This document shows, one piece after another, positions 1 through 7,615 of a stretch of DNA of 60,923 bases; position 1 is the stretch's first letter; every line of letters begins with the position of its first letter. The notes below the pieces were generated by a model. The model saw only the letters and a program-made list of their open reading frames with translations, made no database searches and was not told the origin of the DNA. The stretch comes from CAYZUC01 sp964481705 (GTDB lineage: Bacteria; Bacillota; Clostridia; Lachnospirales; Lachnospiraceae). The DNA lies in contig CAYZUC010000005.1 in NCBI GenBank assembly GCA_964481705.1, forward strand, positions 1 to 60,923, in the 5' to 3' direction. The translations under genes and the position numbers were made by a program.

Positions 1-1595
1 ATAAGCACGTGGAAGGTCTGTATCGTCAATACACAAGACTATACGTAAAAAGAGACCTGTCCAATATGAGCATTCATCAGCAGGAAAAAAGTTCTCGCCT
101 CGTAAAACAGACTACCTGTCCCGTCTGTGGAGGAAAGCGTCTCTCACAGGAAGCATTGAATTGTAAGATTAACGGTTACTCCATTACGGATATGTGTGAA
201 ATGGAATTTACCGCCCTGCGTGATGTCCTCAAGGAGATTACGGATAAACGTGCTGAGACTCTTGTATCAACATTAGTGGCAACACTCACGCGTATGATTG
301 AGATTGGTCTGCCTTACCTGCATCTGAATCGTGAATCCTCCAGTCTGTCCGGCGGAGAAGCTCAACGTCTGAAGCTCGTTCGTTACATGGCAAGCTCTCT
401 GACTGGTATGACCTACATATTTGATGAACCGAGTACCGGTATGCACCCTCGCGATGTCCACCGTATGACAAAGCTTTTGAAGTCACTTCGTGATAAAGGA
501 AATACCGTACTGGTCGTAGAACATGACAAAGATGTCATAAGTATAGCTGATGAAATCGTAGATGTGGGACCTCTCGCAGGAAAACACGGTGGCACGATTC
601 TATTCCAAGGTTCCTTTGAGCAGCTTCTGGTATCTGGAACACTAACGGGGAATGCAATGAGGGAACAGGTTCCCATCAAAGCAAAACCACGTGTTCCAAA
701 AGAGTTTCTTCCGATACGAGATGCGAATCTACACAACCTAAAACACGTGGATGTCGATGTACCGCTCGGTATCATGACCGTTGTGACGGGAGTCGCAGGC
801 TCCGGAAAATCTTCTCTTTTTAACGGGGTCTTCTCCTCAGAATACAGCGACCGTGTTGCTCTGATCGATCAATCGCCGATTACAGCAACAAATCGCTCCA
901 TGCCAGCAACCTTCCTCGGTTTCTTTGATGATATTCGAAAACTCTTCGCAGCCGAGAATAACGTTGACGCATCCTTGTTTTCATTTAACTCCAAAGGAGC
1001 TTGTCCGGTTTGCTCCGGTAAAGGTGTCATCGTAACAGAGCTCGTATTCATGGATCCTGTTGTAACTGTCTGTGAGAGCTGTAACGGAACAAGATTCAGC
1101 GATGAATCTCTTTCTTATAAGTATCATGACAAAACAATCGTGGATGTACTAAAGATGTCTGTCGACGAGGCCCTCGACTTCTTCCCGGACGGAAAGATTC
1201 ACCGTTGTCTGAAAGCACTGAATGATGTAGGATTGTCTTACCTTTCTCTTGGACAAGCTGCTTCTACTTTATCCGGCGGCGAACGTCAGCGTCTGAAGCT
1301 TGCAAAGCTGCTTCATCAAAAGGGTAACATCTATCTGTTTGATGAGCCAACCACAGGACTACACGCTTCTGATGTCGAGAAGCTGATGGAACTTTTTGAG
1401 CGTCTCATCGCAAAAGGAAATACCGTTATCATCATCGAGCACAACATCGATGTCATGAAGCACGCCGATTACATCATCGATATCGGACCCGACGGCGGTC
1501 GTATGGGTGGAGAAGTTGTCTTCACCGGCACTCCTCAGGAAATGGTCGATAACGCAAAAACGATCACTGCAGACTATCTGCGGCGATCGCTGTAA
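1..1595 (+). CDS. UvrA-like excinuclease ABC subunit A paralogue, 5'-truncated by the window
   Basis: The frame is open to base 1, so the GTG at position 9 is probably not the true start and this is the C-terminal ~528 residues of a longer protein. Counting from that GTG: zinc-type CPVC at 37-40, ABC signature LSGGEAQ at 113-119 with Walker B IFDEPS, a second Walker A GVAGSGKSS at 261-269, a second zinc module with Cys 332/335 and 355/358, and a second signature LSGGERQ at 421-427. This double-ABC, double-zinc layout is that of UvrA, the damage-recognition ATPase of nucleotide excision repair. The visible part is compact, and no uvrB or uvrC is nearby, so a UvrA paralogue of the kind linked to drug or DNA-ligand tolerance is more likely than the housekeeping copy. 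Family assignment is firm; the exact role is inferred. Confidence 0.88.
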   Translation, partial: KHVEGLYRQYTRLYVKRDLSNMSIHQQEKSSRLVKQTTCPVCGGKRLSQEALNCKINGYSITDMCEMEFTALRDVLKEITDKRAETLVSTLVATLTRMIEIGLPYLHLNRESSSLSGGEAQRLKLVRYMASSLTGMTYIFDEPSTGMHPRDVHRMTKLLKSLRDKGNTVLVVEHDKDVISIADEIVDVGPLAGKHGGTILFQGSFEQLLVSGTLTGNAMREQVPIKAKPRVPKEFLPIRDANLHNLKHVDVDVPLGIMTVVTGVAGSGKSSLFNGVFSSEYSDRVALIDQSPITATNRSMPATFLGFFDDIRKLFAAENNVDASLFSFNSKGACPVCSGKGVIVTELVFMDPVVTVCESCNGTRFSDESLSYKYHDKTIVDVLKMSVDEALDFFPDGKIHRCLKALNDVGLSYLSLGQAASTLSGGERQRLKLAKLLHQKGNIYLFDEPTTGLHASDVEKLMELFERLIAKGNTVIIIEHNIDVMKHADYIIDIGPDGGRMGGEVVFTGTPQEMVDNAKTITADYLRRSL

Positions 1596-1604
1596 ATGGG
1601 AATT

Positions 1605-1651
1605 GGGGACGGGGCTTTTGTCCCACTTTTATAGGGACACCTGCCTCCCCC
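1605..1651. repeat. REP-like GC-rich repeat pair
   Basis: GGGGACGGGGCTTTTGTCCC (1605-1624) is followed by a degenerate inverted partner at about 1633-1651, so the two can pair as a long imperfect hairpin. The same 21-nt core occurs in inverse orientation at 4682-4702. It starts 9 nt after the uvrA-like stop codon. Such dispersed GGGAC...GTCCC elements resemble REP sequences; the link to a transposase is inferred and none is in the window. Confidence 0.55.
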
Positions 1652-1827
1652 TTGCTACGCCCAGCCGATTAAAACACAACAAACACCCCATCAAAAGTGA
1701 AAAGAGAAGTATATTCTGTTAGTTAGCAACCTATACGGTTTGCTCTGTGATCTGTCGGCTTATTATTTTGTAAACTTATCACGTCTTTTGTGATAAAATG
1801 AAGTTCTAAGTAAGGACGGTGACTGAA

Positions 1828-2295
1828 GTGATTGAAATTAGAAAAGGTACTCTAGAGGATATTAAGGAATTAGTACGCGTGAGAATGGCTTATCTTGAGG
1901 CTGATTATGGAGAGATTGAAGAGAATATCATGAACCAAATACAGAGCTCTCTACCGGAGTGTTTTGAAAAGCATTTAAATAAGGATTTATTTGCTTACAT
2001 TGCATGTGATAATAGTAGAATAATTTCAATTGTTTTGTTAAATGTAACAGAAAAGCCCGCTAATCCCCATAATATCCGTTCCAAAATGGGCGAAGTATTA
2101 AATGTATTCACTGATTCGGAGTACAGAAGGCAGGGTATCGCAGAAACGCTGATAAAAATGATGCTTAAGGAAGCAAAAGCTATGGAACTAAGTGCAGTTA
2201 AGCTGGAGGCCACAGATATGGGAAAAGGGGTATATTTGAAAGCCGGTTTCAAACCGACCGTATCAAAATATACATCCATGCGCTTTGAGCTGTAA
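1828..2295 (+). CDS. GNAT-family N-acetyltransferase
   Basis: A 155-residue protein with the GNAT acetyl-CoA binding signature RRQGIAETLI in its middle third, after the beta-strand segment GEVLNVFTDSEY, and the usual C-terminal YLKAGF motif. It would transfer an acetyl group from acetyl-CoA to an unknown small molecule or protein. The open frame reaches a GTG at 1819, but the ribosome binding site AAGGA (1812-1816) is only 2 nt from it. The GTG at 1828 has a spacing of 11 nt and is preferred. It is transcribed toward the next gene, which lies on the other strand. The substrate cannot be read from the sequence. Confidence 0.8.
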   Translation: MIEIRKGTLEDIKELVRVRMAYLEADYGEIEENIMNQIQSSLPECFEKHLNKDLFAYIACDNSRIISIVLLNVTEKPANPHNIRSKMGEVLNVFTDSEYRRQGIAETLIKMMLKEAKAMELSAVKLEATDMGKGVYLKAGFKPTVSKYTSMRFEL

Positions 2296-2318
2296 ATAGA
2301 ATCTGGTTTTTCCCGATT

Positions 2319-2846
2319 TCATTTCTTCAGCAATTCCTGCCACTCATCTCTTGTTATCATAAATACCTTTGTAACCTCATTAACTTCATCCTCAAATTCA
2401 TCAACTTGATGACATCCCCATGACATTGCTGATTTAGCAGACGGTTCATTCGTATATTTCATATAAGAGTAGATTTCACAAAAAGGTGTATTATAAAATG
2501 TCCAATCCCTAACAGCTGATGCCGCCTCCTTCGCATACCCCTTTCTTTGCTTATCACCACGAATATGATATCCGATTTCAGGTTTTATTACTCCACCTAT
2601 ATTCTGCATCGTAAGACCACAATCACCAATCATTTCTCCTGATTCTTTTAAGCAGACTGCCCATAATCCAAATCCAAATATTCTGTATCTTTCCATATTG
2701 CTGTCAATCCATCCATAAACCCTTTTCTCGTCAAAAGAATATGGATAGTGTTTCATAATATCCGAATCAGCCAGTACGGCATACAAAGCGTCATAATCGT
2801 TTCTATTCATTTCACGTAAAAGCAGACGACTTGTTTCAATAATCAT
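2319..2846 (-). CDS. GNAT acetyltransferase, RimJ/RimL-like
   Basis: A 175-residue protein opening with IIETSRLLLREMNRNDYDALY, the typical N-terminus of the Acetyltransf_3/RimJ-RimL branch. The acetyl-CoA loop is seen as RGDKQRKGYAKEA near residues 97-109. Unlike many relatives, it ends soon after the last strand with a lysine-rich tail. It converges with the other GNAT gene, leaving only 23 bp between the stop codons, and lies 49 bp downstream of the MarR gene's stop. It may therefore be read from the MarR/hydrolase operon, or separately. Members of this branch modify ribosomal proteins, antibiotics or amino acids; the substrate here is unknown. Confidence 0.82.
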   Translation of the reverse strand: MIIETSRLLLREMNRNDYDALYAVLADSDIMKHYPYSFDEKRVYGWIDSNMERYRIFGFGLWAVCLKESGEMIGDCGLTMQNIGGVIKPEIGYHIRGDKQRKGYAKEAASAVRDWTFYNTPFCEIYSYMKYTNEPSAKSAMSWGCHQVDEFEDEVNEVTKVFMITRDEWQELLKK

Positions 2847-2895
2847 TCTCTCTTCCTCGATAAATTTAATCTATTAACTAGATAACATGCACTCT

Positions 2896-3321
2896 CTACA
2901 GGCTTTTACTCATAAGTTTCAATAGTAATTCTTTCTCATCCAGACTGAGTTTTCCTGTTAATAGGATGTAAACCTTTTCTTCACATAAATCATGTTCCTT
3001 TTGTGCCGCGATACCCTTTTCTGTAAGATACAGATCACGTCTGCGTCTATCCTGTTCATTTATTTTCTGCTTGATATACCCTTGGTTCTCGAGTTGTCTT
3101 GCAATTCCGGTCAGCGTACTCTTTGGTATATGCAGTGCCTCCGTAATATCTTTATAGTTCCTGCTTTCTTCTTTTGGAATACACATCAAAACAGAAAGTG
3201 CAGAATGAGACAATGCTGTAACAAGACGAAACTCTCCACTATTCTGCATTTTCTCAATAATCTGTAATACGGTATGCATATAAGTATTATATGCTTGAAA
3301 GATTTGTTTCTCTCTGTTCAT
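2896..3321 (-). CDS. MarR-family transcriptional regulator
   Basis: A 141-residue winged-helix regulator. The segment ITEALHIPKSTLTGIARQLENQG is the recognition helix region, followed by the wing INEQDRRRRDLYLTEKG, which is the MarR DxRxxxLxLT motif. The frame opens at 3345, but GGGAGAAGG lies 7 nt upstream of the ATG at 3321, so that start is chosen. The gene follows the hydrolase gene by 16 bp and is surely cotranscribed. Two matching palindromes in the promoter of this operon (4442-4489) are the probable binding sites. Autorepression relieved by a small ligand is the family norm and is inferred here. Confidence 0.88.
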   Translation of the reverse strand: MNREKQIFQAYNTYMHTVLQIIEKMQNSGEFRLVTALSHSALSVLMCIPKEESRNYKDITEALHIPKSTLTGIARQLENQGYIKQKINEQDRRRRDLYLTEKGIAAQKEHDLCEEKVYILLTGKLSLDEKELLLKLMSKSL

Positions 3322-3337
3322 CTGCTTACCTTCTCCC

Positions 3338-4417
3338 TCAATCATTCATGGCTTTTATTTCTTCCATTATAGCAGAGAAACACTGTGTTGTGGGGATGTG
3401 ACCACAATCCGGTATGATTTCATAAGTAATATTTGGATTGTCGTTTTGCTCAAGGAATTCCTCAATCTGATATCTGGAGGTCTGCAAATCTCTTTCTCCC
3501 TGAAGGATTTTGTATGGCACCTTTACATTTCTCAGGTTGTCCGTCAGGTCAGAATGAATCATTTCTATCGCAACTTCTTTTGCCGCAGAACTGTCTGTTA
3601 AGCTTCCGATTGCATCTCGCATCGTATAATCAGGACTTAAGAAATACTGAAACACGATACTTACCAAACGGGAGTAACTTTGTTTCTTTCCCGTTCTTCC
3701 AAAATAGATAAAGCCATCCGTATATTTTGAGATATCCGATTCGATACGAAAAACCTCCTCGTCGGTCAACACTGCTTTTTCCTCACACTGCAGCAGAAAC
3801 TCCTTTTCCTTGATATCTGTACAGTAATTCATAACTTCATCAATGACGTCATCTGTTTGAAACATACGACCCCTGACCTGACCATAGACAAGAACCTGAT
3901 CGACAAGTTCCGGATATTGGTCTGCAATCTTTGCAGTGAGGACGCTTCCCCAGGATAAACCAAACAAATAAACTTTTCGGTTGGGATACTCTTTTCTTAA
4001 ATTTGTCAGTAGATCCTTTGTCATCTGAACATAGTTTTCAATGGAAATGTCAGATGGCAAATGTTGCCCGTCAGCAAATGTCTCTCTATTTCGTCCGCAG
4101 CCGAACTGATCCCAGTAAACAGTCAAGTATTGATTCGTCAGTTCTGGAAAAAGACCTCTGCAACCTTCGTTAAATGGTGTGGAGAAACAGGGACCTCCAT
4201 GAAGCAGTACAAGAAGCGGCAGGTCTTCTTCCTTGCCTTCGATTAGCACCGTCTGCTCTTTGCCATCTAATTGATAGGTCACAATCTTGCTGATTGCATT
4301 TTTCCTTTGTGCCATAGCCATACGATATTGCATGCTTACAAAGCGTACCACCAGCAGAATAAATACGATAATAAATATCCACAATACAATTTTTCCCACT
4401 TTTTTTATGAAATTCAT
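3338..4417 (-). CDS. Membrane-anchored alpha/beta hydrolase, proline iminopeptidase-like
   Basis: A 359-residue protein with one N-terminal membrane segment (about residues 9-27) followed by an alpha/beta hydrolase domain. The oxyanion-hole motif HGGP is at 73-76, the nucleophile elbow GLSWGS puts the catalytic serine at 155, and DCGH supplies the histidine at 340. HGGP with a WDQFGCG segment is the pattern of the S33 peptidase/proline iminopeptidase group. The active site probably lies outside the membrane. It is the first gene of an operon with the MarR regulator, which suggests an inducible role in detoxification or use of a hydrophobic or amide compound. The substrate is not known. Confidence 0.82.
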   Translation of the reverse strand: MNFIKKVGKIVLWIFIIVFILLVVRFVSMQYRMAMAQRKNAISKIVTYQLDGKEQTVLIEGKEEDLPLLVLLHGGPCFSTPFNEGCRGLFPELTNQYLTVYWDQFGCGRNRETFADGQHLPSDISIENYVQMTKDLLTNLRKEYPNRKVYLFGLSWGSVLTAKIADQYPELVDQVLVYGQVRGRMFQTDDVIDEVMNYCTDIKEKEFLLQCEEKAVLTDEEVFRIESDISKYTDGFIYFGRTGKKQSYSRLVSIVFQYFLSPDYTMRDAIGSLTDSSAAKEVAIEMIHSDLTDNLRNVKVPYKILQGERDLQTSRYQIEEFLEQNDNPNITYEIIPDCGHIPTTQCFSAIMEEIKAMND

Positions 4418-4441
4418 TTTACGATTCTCTTTTCGCGTATT

Positions 4442-4498
4442 TAGTACGACACTCGTACTATGGAAATAAATAGTACCATGCTCGTACTAATTTGTCAA
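4442..4498 (-). promoter_or_regulatory. Promoter of the hydrolase-marR operon with two MarR operators
   Basis: On the minus strand TTGACA (4493-4498) and TACTAT (4470-4475) are separated by 17 bp. Two 19-bp inverted repeats are present. TAGTACGA-N3-TCGTACTA at 4442-4460 is perfect, and the copy at 4471-4489 has one mismatch. Their centres are 29 bp apart. The upstream operator fills the -35/-10 spacer and the other covers the start of transcription, which is a classic repressor layout. Confidence 0.85.
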
Positions 4499-4746
4499 TA
4501 ACTCTGTTTATTTATATCTACACTTTTCACACGCTGGCAGGAATTGCATTCTTTAATCTACTAATCCCTAGGTAAATGGGCAAAAAAATACACAGAAGAA
4601 AAATATCTCTCTGTGTATTTATTGTTTGACATATTGTAATTGCTGTATCTCCCATACTCTGCTCAACCGCTTATTGGAAAATGGGACAAAAGCCCCGTCC
4701 CCCATGTGCAAAAAAAATGGGAAAAAAGCCCCGTCCCCCATGTGCA
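4499..4746. other. Intergenic stretch between convergent-side elements
   Basis: Between the hydrolase promoter and the GH18 gene there is no credible gene. The stretch holds only the terminator at 4580-4620 and the tandem REP-like repeats at 4681-4755. Short open frames across the repeats have no ribosome binding site and are repeat-derived. Confidence 0.6.
4580..4620 (-). terminator. Intrinsic terminator of the EPS operon
   Basis: A perfect 11-bp stem AAATACACAGA (4586-4596) / TCTGTGTATTT (4610-4620) has a 13-nt loop. On the minus strand it runs into a seven-T tract. It lies about 130 bp beyond the GH18 stop codon, past the REP-like repeats. The stem is AT-rich, so strength is moderate. Confidence 0.6.
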
Positions 4747-4755
4747 TTATGGGAC
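4681..4755. repeat. Tandem REP-like repeats, 36-bp period
   Basis: Two 30-bp units at 4681-4710 and 4717-4746 differ at one base. Each contains TGGGA-N4-6-AGCCCCGTCCCC. A third partial start, ATGGGAC, at 4749-4755 runs into the last codons of the GH18 gene. The core is the exact reverse complement of the element at 1605-1625. Each unit can fold through GGGAC/GTCCC. Confidence 0.7.
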
Positions 4756-5958
4756 GATATTGCCTCCGAGTCTCCAGATTGCTACTCCGTAATCTCCACG
4801 GCTTCGGATATACGCACGATATTGGTTCAGCGTGGTTTTGTCAGCATACCAAGCCTCACAGCTGCTTCCATTCTCAGTATATTTGAATACCATGTCTCCG
4901 CTGGCAGCATCACGTGTCGCCTGCACTCCATGTGCCCCGGCAAGCGCAACCGCTTCCATTTCATTCAAAGCCTTAGGACTGGCTCCATTCGTCCATACAA
5001 AGCCGCCAGTCGCCAGCGCAAATTCTTTATTTCCCGGTAATGCAGACATTCTGTCCACCAGTCCTGCCAGAAAGGTGTTATCACATTTTGGTCCAGGTCC
5101 GCTATGATAGCCATATAAGTTGTAGCACATCATAACATAAGTAGGTCCATTGACCCAGCTAATCTGATCTAATGGCATATTGGGCTCAAGTAATACACGA
5201 AGTCTCATACCCTCCTTATCTGCTGCCTGTTTCATCTCCGAAATAAACGAAATATAATAGCTCCAAAGTGTCATATCCTTCTTAATATTCTCAAAGTCCA
5301 GTTCAATTCCATCAAAAGAATGATCCTTGGCAAGCTTTACAATGGAAGCGATATACTGTGCACGACTCTGTGGTGTCTCCATAACACGATATAAAAGCTT
5401 TGTATCCTTTAGCAGTGAAGAACCGTCAGCAAGACGCTGATCATTTACGACTGTCATGTAGTTATGATATCCCTTTTGATAAAAGGAAGGAAGATTCTGA
5501 GCTGCATAAAGAGCCGTCTCATCAGGAAGAAAGACCTGACTGTTCGGATCAAAATAAGCAGAGAAAAAACATACATTTGCTATATCTCCAGACATTGCTG
5601 CCATCTCTGCCGGTACAGTACCCATATCCCAATAAGCATTCCATACCGTCAGCTTGCCGGATACCGGTGGCGTCTTGGTATTATCTCCGGTCTCTTCGTT
5701 ATCGGAAGTGGAATCCTCTTCTGTCGAATTCTCTGTTGTCTGTACTTCTTCCTCTCCTGCTGCCACATCGGATGAAACTCCATCGACTGTTTCCACTTCT
5801 ATGTCGGATGAGTCCTCCTCCATTACTGCACTCTGTGAATCTACAGAAGTCTCTTCCATCTGTGCTGTACTTTCCTGGACTGCACTGCCAGACGCACATC
5901 CCACTAACATGCAGCAGGCAAGCATGATTGCTAAAATACCCCTATTTTTACGTATCAT
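4747..5958 (-). CDS. GH18-like glycoside hydrolase lipoprotein
   Basis: A 403-residue lipoprotein. The lipobox LVGC ends at Cys21, followed by an acidic Ser/Thr/Glu-rich linker to about residue 100 that would span the wall. The catalytic domain carries DGIELDFE at 216-223, matching the GH18 DxxDxDxE motif with Glu223 as acid/base. The later segments MCYNLYGYH and AIWRLGG fit the barrel strands that close the GH18 active site. GH18 enzymes cut beta-1,4-linked N-acetylglucosamine polymers or related wall material. It is the last gene of the polysaccharide operon, 33 bp after the NodB-like gene, with GGAGAGG 8 nt before its ATG. It could trim or release the polymer; cortex or wall hydrolysis is the alternative. 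Confidence 0.82.
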   Translation of the reverse strand: MIRKNRGILAIMLACCMLVGCASGSAVQESTAQMEETSVDSQSAVMEEDSSDIEVETVDGVSSDVAAGEEEVQTTENSTEEDSTSDNEETGDNTKTPPVSGKLTVWNAYWDMGTVPAEMAAMSGDIANVCFFSAYFDPNSQVFLPDETALYAAQNLPSFYQKGYHNYMTVVNDQRLADGSSLLKDTKLLYRVMETPQSRAQYIASIVKLAKDHSFDGIELDFENIKKDMTLWSYYISFISEMKQAADKEGMRLRVLLEPNMPLDQISWVNGPTYVMMCYNLYGYHSGPGPKCDNTFLAGLVDRMSALPGNKEFALATGGFVWTNGASPKALNEMEAVALAGAHGVQATRDAASGDMVFKYTENGSSCEAWYADKTTLNQYRAYIRSRGDYGVAIWRLGGNIVP

Positions 5959-5991
5959 TATCCTATCCTCTCCGTTCCGGGTCTCCCCCTT

Positions 5992-7608
5992 TTAGAATGT
6001 CTGGATAAACCAATTGATAATTGCCTCACCCATCAGAACCAAATGATTTCTAACCTCTTCCAATCCGCCGAGTCTTCCTTCATAAATAATGCTTCCCATC
6101 TTCGAACCACCATTTTCTCCAATAACCAGATTGCGGAAAACTCCATCGTAGATATCCACATCTCCACGGATAGCCTGAAGCACAACCGTTCCCTTTTCAC
6201 TTATGGATACCTCGACATCTTTTGCCAGCAGTTCTTCGTCTACGTATACATTTAATTTATTCCCAATAAGTGAAATGCGTACCGAACAAGCCTCACTATT
6301 ATCCAAATCCTTTGAAAAAAGCTCTGTCAGAACACGTTTCTCTCTCTCTCGTACAATAAGTTTATTGTCTTCAATTCCGACTTCTATACTATTCTTGAAC
6401 TTCTGATCGGCACGCAACCAGATATACTGGCTGCCTGTTTTCCGGTCTCCGGCAAAGTCTGCCTCAATCATCAGGTCTTCGGGCAGCTCCTCCTGCTTAA
6501 AGAATACATTACTTTCTCCCGATTCTCCCGTCGTTAAAATAACATCCTGATCCGTAAACTCCGACCTTCCTCGTTTGTCTTCCCACAATGCCTTTTTCTC
6601 AGGATCTCCGTCTGTCCATGTCTGAGAATCCCCGGTATCGTGACTAATCTTCATCAAAAGATGATTTGCCGGCCAATCCGGCTGTGACTGAATCCTCGTA
6701 AGATCGTAAATAGAATTCTCACGCGTATTCTGACTGTAACCAAGACGATTAAAATTCAGAGAAAACATCGAAACAATCTGTTCCTGATTAATCCGACTGA
6801 CATTCTCATTCTCGCCAAACTGTCCCGTATTGGAATGCATCAACGAATACATTTGCGGCACGGAACCTACTCCCTTGGTATAGATCTCATTCATCTTTTT
6901 ATAATCATACACGATTCTCTCATTCATTTCCAGATAGCTTTCCTGCGGAATACCAAAATCATCGCGTACATAATCCATTAAATAATGCGTACGATATTTA
7001 TTCTGTTCATTTATATAGCAAAAACGATAACCATTCGTTCCCAGCTCCCAGAAAGTAGAATCCTTTAAATTTTTCAAGTCCTTTGGCATCAGAAACTTGG
7101 AATCCTTGGTAGCAATCTTATTGGCATAGGTCATCATGGTTCCCAAGTAATTCTCTTCTTCCATAATCTTCTCAGCAAAGATGGCAGTATCCTTTCGGCC
7201 ATCCTCAAATACGAGAAAAAGTGACTTATCGGGCAGCTTCTTTCCATTCTGATAGTAGTCAACAATATCCTTTTGTGTAATCGTCACATACCCGGACGCT
7301 TTTAACGCATCCAAATGTTTATTTAATCGTTCCGTACTAATCAGAGAATCCGTCTCATTTCTGCCAACTCCGGTATATGCAATGGCAATAAAGCCATTAT
7401 CCTTATCGCCCACCTTTACCTGTGGCTGCTCCTGGTAAGGCACATATCTTCGATACGTAACAAAGGTCTTAATCAAAAGAATTACAATTGCAAGCAGAAC
7501 AACTCCCTCAAGAATGCTGCGGACTACCTTGATCACATTCTTGCGCTTAACCTCCTTTGGCACGCCTCCTTCAAGCATATTCTCTGTATGCTTATCCTTT
7601 TCATGCAC
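5992..7608 (-). CDS. Membrane-anchored NodB-like (degenerate) protein with LamG-like C-terminus
   Basis: A 538-residue protein. The frame is open to 7785, inside the synthase gene, but AGGAG sits 4 nt before the GTG at 7608, which is chosen. An ATG at 7623 overlapping the synthase stop is the alternative. One membrane helix lies at about residues 31-47. A NodB/PgaB-like fold follows: FIAIAYTGVG, then STERLNKHLDALKASGY and SLFLVFEDG, where the usual catalytic FDDG reads FEDG. No HxxxH metal pair is obvious. Residues ~360-510 look like a beta-sandwich of the LamG/DUF1080 type (the stretch starting FTDQDVILTTG). The likely role is polymer binding or modification at the outer membrane face. Loss of the key aspartate suggests a non-catalytic or altered enzyme. 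Confidence 0.68.
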   Translation of the reverse strand: MHEKDKHTENMLEGGVPKEVKRKNVIKVVRSILEGVVLLAIVILLIKTFVTYRRYVPYQEQPQVKVGDKDNGFIAIAYTGVGRNETDSLISTERLNKHLDALKASGYVTITQKDIVDYYQNGKKLPDKSLFLVFEDGRKDTAIFAEKIMEEENYLGTMMTYANKIATKDSKFLMPKDLKNLKDSTFWELGTNGYRFCYINEQNKYRTHYLMDYVRDDFGIPQESYLEMNERIVYDYKKMNEIYTKGVGSVPQMYSLMHSNTGQFGENENVSRINQEQIVSMFSLNFNRLGYSQNTRENSIYDLTRIQSQPDWPANHLLMKISHDTGDSQTWTDGDPEKKALWEDKRGRSEFTDQDVILTTGESGESNVFFKQEELPEDLMIEADFAGDRKTGSQYIWLRADQKFKNSIEVGIEDNKLIVREREKRVLTELFSKDLDNSEACSVRISLIGNKLNVYVDEELLAKDVEVSISEKGTVVLQAIRGDVDIYDGVFRNLVIGENGGSKMGSIIYEGRLGGLEEVRNHLVLMGEAIINWFIQTF

Positions 7609-7615
7609 ATTTCTC

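Noticed and set aside
4681..5040. Plus-strand open frames across the REP-like repeats and GH18 gene
   Set aside because: They lack ribosome sites and lie opposite a protein with clear GH18 motifs and lipobox.
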